Part shown: one piece after another, positions 61,097-64,000 of the stretch | How the letters are laid out: every line of letters begins with the position of its first letter | Numbering within the stretch: position 1 is the stretch's first letter | NCBI RefSeq assembly: GCF_018409545.1 | Contig: NZ_AP024563.1 | Coordinates: 478,501 to 542,500 of the forward strand | Length of the DNA stretch: 64,000 bases | Direction: 5' to 3' | Source: Allochromatium tepidum | GTDB lineage: Bacteria > Pseudomonadota > Gammaproteobacteria > Chromatiales > Chromatiaceae | Made by a program: the position numbers and the translations under genes | Notes under the pieces: model-generated | Told to the model about the DNA's origin: nothing | Databases searched by the model: none | Seen by the model: only the letters and a program-made list of their open reading frames with translations

Positions 61097-64000
61097 ACGG
61101 CACTCGGCGCCGACAGCTCCTGAGACGGCTCCCGGCGTCTCTCCTTGGCCAGCAGCACATAGAGCGCCGGTACCGCGAACAGTGTGAACAGGGTGCCGAT
61201 GGCCATGCCGCCGACCAGCACCAGTCCGATGGAGTTGCGCGCCGCAGCCCCGGCGCCCGTGACCAGCACCAGCGGGAAGTGACCGGCGATGGTGGCGATA
61301 CTGGTCATCAGAATCGGGCGCAGCCGGATCATGGCCGCCTGATGCACGGCGTCCAGCTTGCTCAGGCCCTGCTCCTGGAGCTTGCCGGCGAATTCGACGA
61401 TCAGGATGCCGTTCTTGGCGATCAGCCCGACCAGCGTGACCAGACCGACCTCGGCATAGATGTTCATGGTCGTGGTCCAGCCGCTGGTCCAGTGCGGCAT
61501 GTTGGGATCGGGCATCTTGAGGACGGTGAAGATCAGGGCGCCGAACAGCGCCAGCGGCACCGAGCCGGCCAGGATGACGACTGGATCACGAAAGGAATTG
61601 AACTGTACGGACAGCACCAGATAGATCATCAACACCGCCAGCGAGAAGGCGGGCAGGAACTTGTTGCCCTCGGTGCGTAGCTGGCGCGATTCGCCGGTGT
61701 AGTCGATGCCGTACCCCGGCGGCAGGATCTCGCGCGCGGTCTTCTCCAGGAAGCCGAGCGCCTCGTCCAGGGTGCGGGCGCTCATGCCCGAGAGCTTGAC
61801 CGCATTGAGCTGCTGAAAGCGATTCAGCGAGCGCGCCACGACGCCGTGCTCGATGTGCGCCACGGCCGACAGTGGGATCATCCGACCGTCCGGACCTGTG
61901 ACATGAATCGCGCCGAGCTGCTCGCTGGTGAGCCGATCGATGCGCTTGATCATCGGGATCACCTTGTAGCTGCGATCGGCCATATTGAAGCGATTGACGA
62001 AGTCGCCGCCGGTGGCGACAGCGAGGTCGGCGCCGACCTGGGCCAGGTTCATCCCCAGCGCGGCCAGTTTGTCGCGGTCGAAGACCAGGGTCGCCTGGGG
62101 TTGATCGAGCTTCAGGTCGATATCGGGCGGGAAGAAGAACAACCCGCTCTGCGCGGCGCGTTCCTGTAGCTCCTTGGCCAGCTCGAGCAGTCGCTCGACA
62201 TCGCCGGTCGAGGTGATAAGGAACTCGATGGGGAAATTGCTCCCGCCCGGCAGGGCAGGGGGAGTGGTCATGAAGACCTGGATGCCGGGGATCTTGGAGA
62301 CCTCGGCCTGGACGTCGGGGAGCATCTGCGAGACCGTGCGGGTGCGCTCGCCCCAGGGCTCGACCACCATGCCGCTGAAGCCGTCGGCACCCACGGTGGC
62401 GCCGATGGATGGCGGAAACAGCAGTTGAAAGGTCAGCTCGGTCTCCGGCACGTCCAGCATGATCCGTTCGGCGGCTTCGGCATAGACGGCATTGTGATCG
62501 GTCGTCGCGTTGGCCGCCGTGTTGATGATGCCGAACAGCACGCTCTGGTCTTCGATCGGCGCCAGCTCCTTGGGCGAGAACATGAACATCGGCACGGTGC
62601 ACAGACTCACCACCACCCACACCAGATAGACCGCCGGCCGGGCCTCGAGCGTGGCGCCCAGGGCGCGTCCATAGGCTGCGCGCAGGGCGTCGAAGCGCCG
62701 GTTGAGCCAGCCGGTCAGACCGCGCTCTTCGTCCTGCGCGCTACGCAACAGCTTGGCCGACAGGGTCGGCGACAGCGTCAGCGCCACCACGCCGGAGATG
62801 GTCACGGCGCCGGCCAGCGTGAAGGCGAATTCGCGAAACAGCGCCCCGGTCAGCCCGCCCTGCAGACCGATGGGCACATAGACCGACACCAGCGTGACCG
62901 TCATCGCGATGATCGGCGACACCAGCTCGCGCGCGCCGAGCAGGGCCGCCTCGCGCGGGGTGCGTCCCTCGCGCAGATGGCGCTCGACGTTTTCGACCAC
63001 CACGATGGCATCGTCGACCACCAGACCGACCGAGAGCACGATGGCGAGCAGGGTCAGCAGGTTCAGGGTGAAGCCGAACAACTGCATCAGAAAAATGCCG
63101 CCGATCAGCGACACCGGGATGGCCAGCACCGGCACCAGCACCGAGCGCACCGACCCCAGGAACAGGAAGATCACCAGGATCACGATCAGCAGGGTGTCGA
63201 CCAGAGTGCCCGTGACCTCGTGGATGGCGTCGCTCACATAGGCGGAAGCATCATAGCCGATGCTCGCCTCCAGGCCCGCCGGCATGTCCTGCTGTAACTG
63301 GTCCAGTTCCGCGCGCACCCCGCGCATCACCTCGATGACGTTGGCATTGGGTTGCGGAAAGACGCCGGCGAAGACCGCCGTCTGCCCGGAATAGCGCACC
63401 AGGGTGTCGTAGTCCTCGGCGCCCAGCTCGACATCGGCGATGTCTTCCAGACGCACGATGGTGTCGCCCTGCCGGTAGACCACCAGGCGGCGGAAATCCT
63501 CCGCGCTGCGCAGATCGGTGTTGGCCGCCAGGGTGGTTTGCACCAGGGCGCCTTTGGTGCTGCCGATGGCGGCCAGATAGTTGTTCGCGGCCAGCGCCTC
63601 GCGCACCTGCGCCGGGCTGATGCCCAGTGCCGCCAGGCGCTCGGGCTTGAGCCAGACGCGCATCGCGAAGGTGCGCGCGCCGAAGATCTCGATGCGCTGC
63701 ACGCCCGCGACCGAGGCCAGCCGCGGCTGCACCACCCGGCTCAGATAGTCGGTGATCTGCTCCGGCGACAGGATGTCGGAGGCGAAGCTGAGATAGGCGG
63801 CGGCGAACTCCGAGTCGGCCGATTGCACGCTGATCGCCGGCACCTGGGCCTCGACGGGCAGTTCGTTGCGAACCTGATCGACCTTGGACGAGATGTCGGT
63901 CAGGGCCTTGGTCGAGTCGTAGTTGAGCTTCAGGCGGGCGGTGATGATCGAGATGCCCTGCAGGCTCTTGGACTCGATGTAGTCGATGCCCTCGGCCGCC
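61060..64000 (-). CDS. RND efflux pump inner-membrane transporter (AcrB/MexB type, partial)
   Basis: The frame runs off the window, so the start is missing; about 980 residues are visible. It belongs to the HAE-1 multidrug exporters. IVLSVGLVVDDAIVVVENVE carries the Asp pair of the proton relay, LIAKNGILIVEFAGKLQEQG the Lys partner, and MTSIATIAGHFPLVLVTGAG, AAARNSIGLVLVGGMAIGTL the end of the C-half. The periplasmic porter parts are present. Partner membrane-fusion gene should lie just beyond 64000. It overlaps DUF2835 convergently. Confidence 0.95.
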   Translation of the reverse strand, partial: AAEGIDYIESKSLQGISIITARLKLNYDSTKALTDISSKVDQVRNELPVEAQVPAISVQSADSEFAAAYLSFASDILSPEQITDYLSRVVQPRLASVAGVQRIEIFGARTFAMRVWLKPERLAALGISPAQVREALAANNYLAAIGSTKGALVQTTLAANTDLRSAEDFRRLVVYRQGDTIVRLEDIADVELGAEDYDTLVRYSGQTAVFAGVFPQPNANVIEVMRGVRAELDQLQQDMPAGLEASIGYDASAYVSDAIHEVTGTLVDTLLIVILVIFLFLGSVRSVLVPVLAIPVSLIGGIFLMQLFGFTLNLLTLLAIVLSVGLVVDDAIVVVENVERHLREGRTPREAALLGARELVSPIIAMTVTLVSVYVPIGLQGGLTGALFREFAFTLAGAVTISGVVALTLSPTLSAKLLRSAQDEERGLTGWLNRRFDALRAAYGRALGATLEARPAVYLVWVVVSLCTVPMFMFSPKELAPIEDQSVLFGIINTAANATTDHNAVYAEAAERIMLDVPETELTFQLLFPPSIGATVGADGFSGMVVEPWGERTRTVSQMLPDVQAEVSKIPGIQVFMTTPPALPGGSNFPIEFLITSTGDVERLLELAKELQERAAQSGLFFFPPDIDLKLDQPQATLVFDRDKLAALGMNLAQVGADLAVATGGDFVNRFNMADRSYKVIPMIKRIDRLTSEQLGAIHVTGPDGRMIPLSAVAHIEHGVVARSLNRFQQLNAVKLSGMSARTLDEALGFLEKTAREILPPGYGIDYTGESRQLRTEGNKFLPAFSLAVLMIYLVLSVQFNSFRDPVVILAGSVPLALFGALIFTVLKMPDPNMPHWTSGWTTTMNIYAEVGLVTLVGLIAKNGILIVEFAGKLQEQGLSKLDAVHQAAMIRLRPILMTSIATIAGHFPLVLVTGAGAAARNSIGLVLVGGMAIGTLFTLFAVPALYVLLAKERRREPSQELSAPSAVHWRSSETSRLF

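Overview
The window reads as one contiguous, GC-rich stretch of a gammaproteobacterial chromosome. The best guess is a purple sulfur bacterium (Chromatiaceae, near Allochromatium, Thiocystis or Thiocapsa). The reasons are the gene repertoire and order (rne/rluC, sufBCD-sufT, cmoAB, surE-pcm-rpoS, a complete ccoNOQPGHIS set), a DsrC-family protein, and codon use. No photosynthesis gene is present, so the assignment is an inference. The window opens inside RNase E (minus strand) and closes inside an RND efflux pump gene (minus strand).

Layout. 1-5 kb: rne, then divergent rluC, a HAD phosphatase and an SppA-type peptidase. 5-13.8 kb (minus): a secreted unknown protein, a CBS/nucleotidyltransferase regulator, a receiver-only response regulator, a symporter-histidine kinase with a tiny membrane protein, a DsrC paralogue lacking its terminal cysteine, a membrane-anchored thermonuclease and ppk1. 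13.8-20.7 kb (plus): cmoAB, a large palindrome, crcB with DUF190, and sufBCD-sufT. 20.7-26.1 kb: an accessory block with a phosphodiesterase, a molybdopterin oxidoreductase and an ATP-grasp-like protein, flanked by two broken signalling genes (PAS; SBP-EAL). 26.1-34 kb: two AmmeMemoRadiSam proteins, Slt-type lytic transglycosylase, a TSUP transporter, PsiE, a methyltransferase and a CysZ-DnaJ fusion. 34-37 kb: an AT-richer restriction-modification pair whose nuclease gene is interrupted by a structured repeat RNA. 37-47.4 kb: menH-folE2-ispA-xseB, parE, murJ, rpsT, lgt, a GH17-like hydrolase and an Smr protein. 47.5-50.4 kb: the second copy of the RNA element directly in front of surE-pcm-rpoS. 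50.4-58.7 kb: the cbb3 oxidase and its assembly genes behind an FNR-type box. 58.8-64 kb: a chemoreceptor, a PilZ protein, DUF2835 and the RND pump.

The most interesting item is the pair of ~400-nt elements at 36527-36924 (minus) and 47524-47923 (plus). They are close copies, carry no ORF, and differ at positions that preserve base pairing in several stems, including a long-range stem and a GNRA-capped hairpin. Both stop exactly at an ATGA. This matches HEARO RNA, the omega-RNA of IscB (OMEGA) nucleases, here as stand-alone copies without iscB. One copy sits on the start codon of surE and would be the leader of the surE-pcm-rpoS transcript. The other splits the 5' end of the restriction nuclease gene. 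Other items of note are the CysZ-J-domain fusion, the DsrC paralogue with Cys-to-Ala at its active tail, a probable CTG start for menH, and the absence of nlpD between pcm and rpoS.
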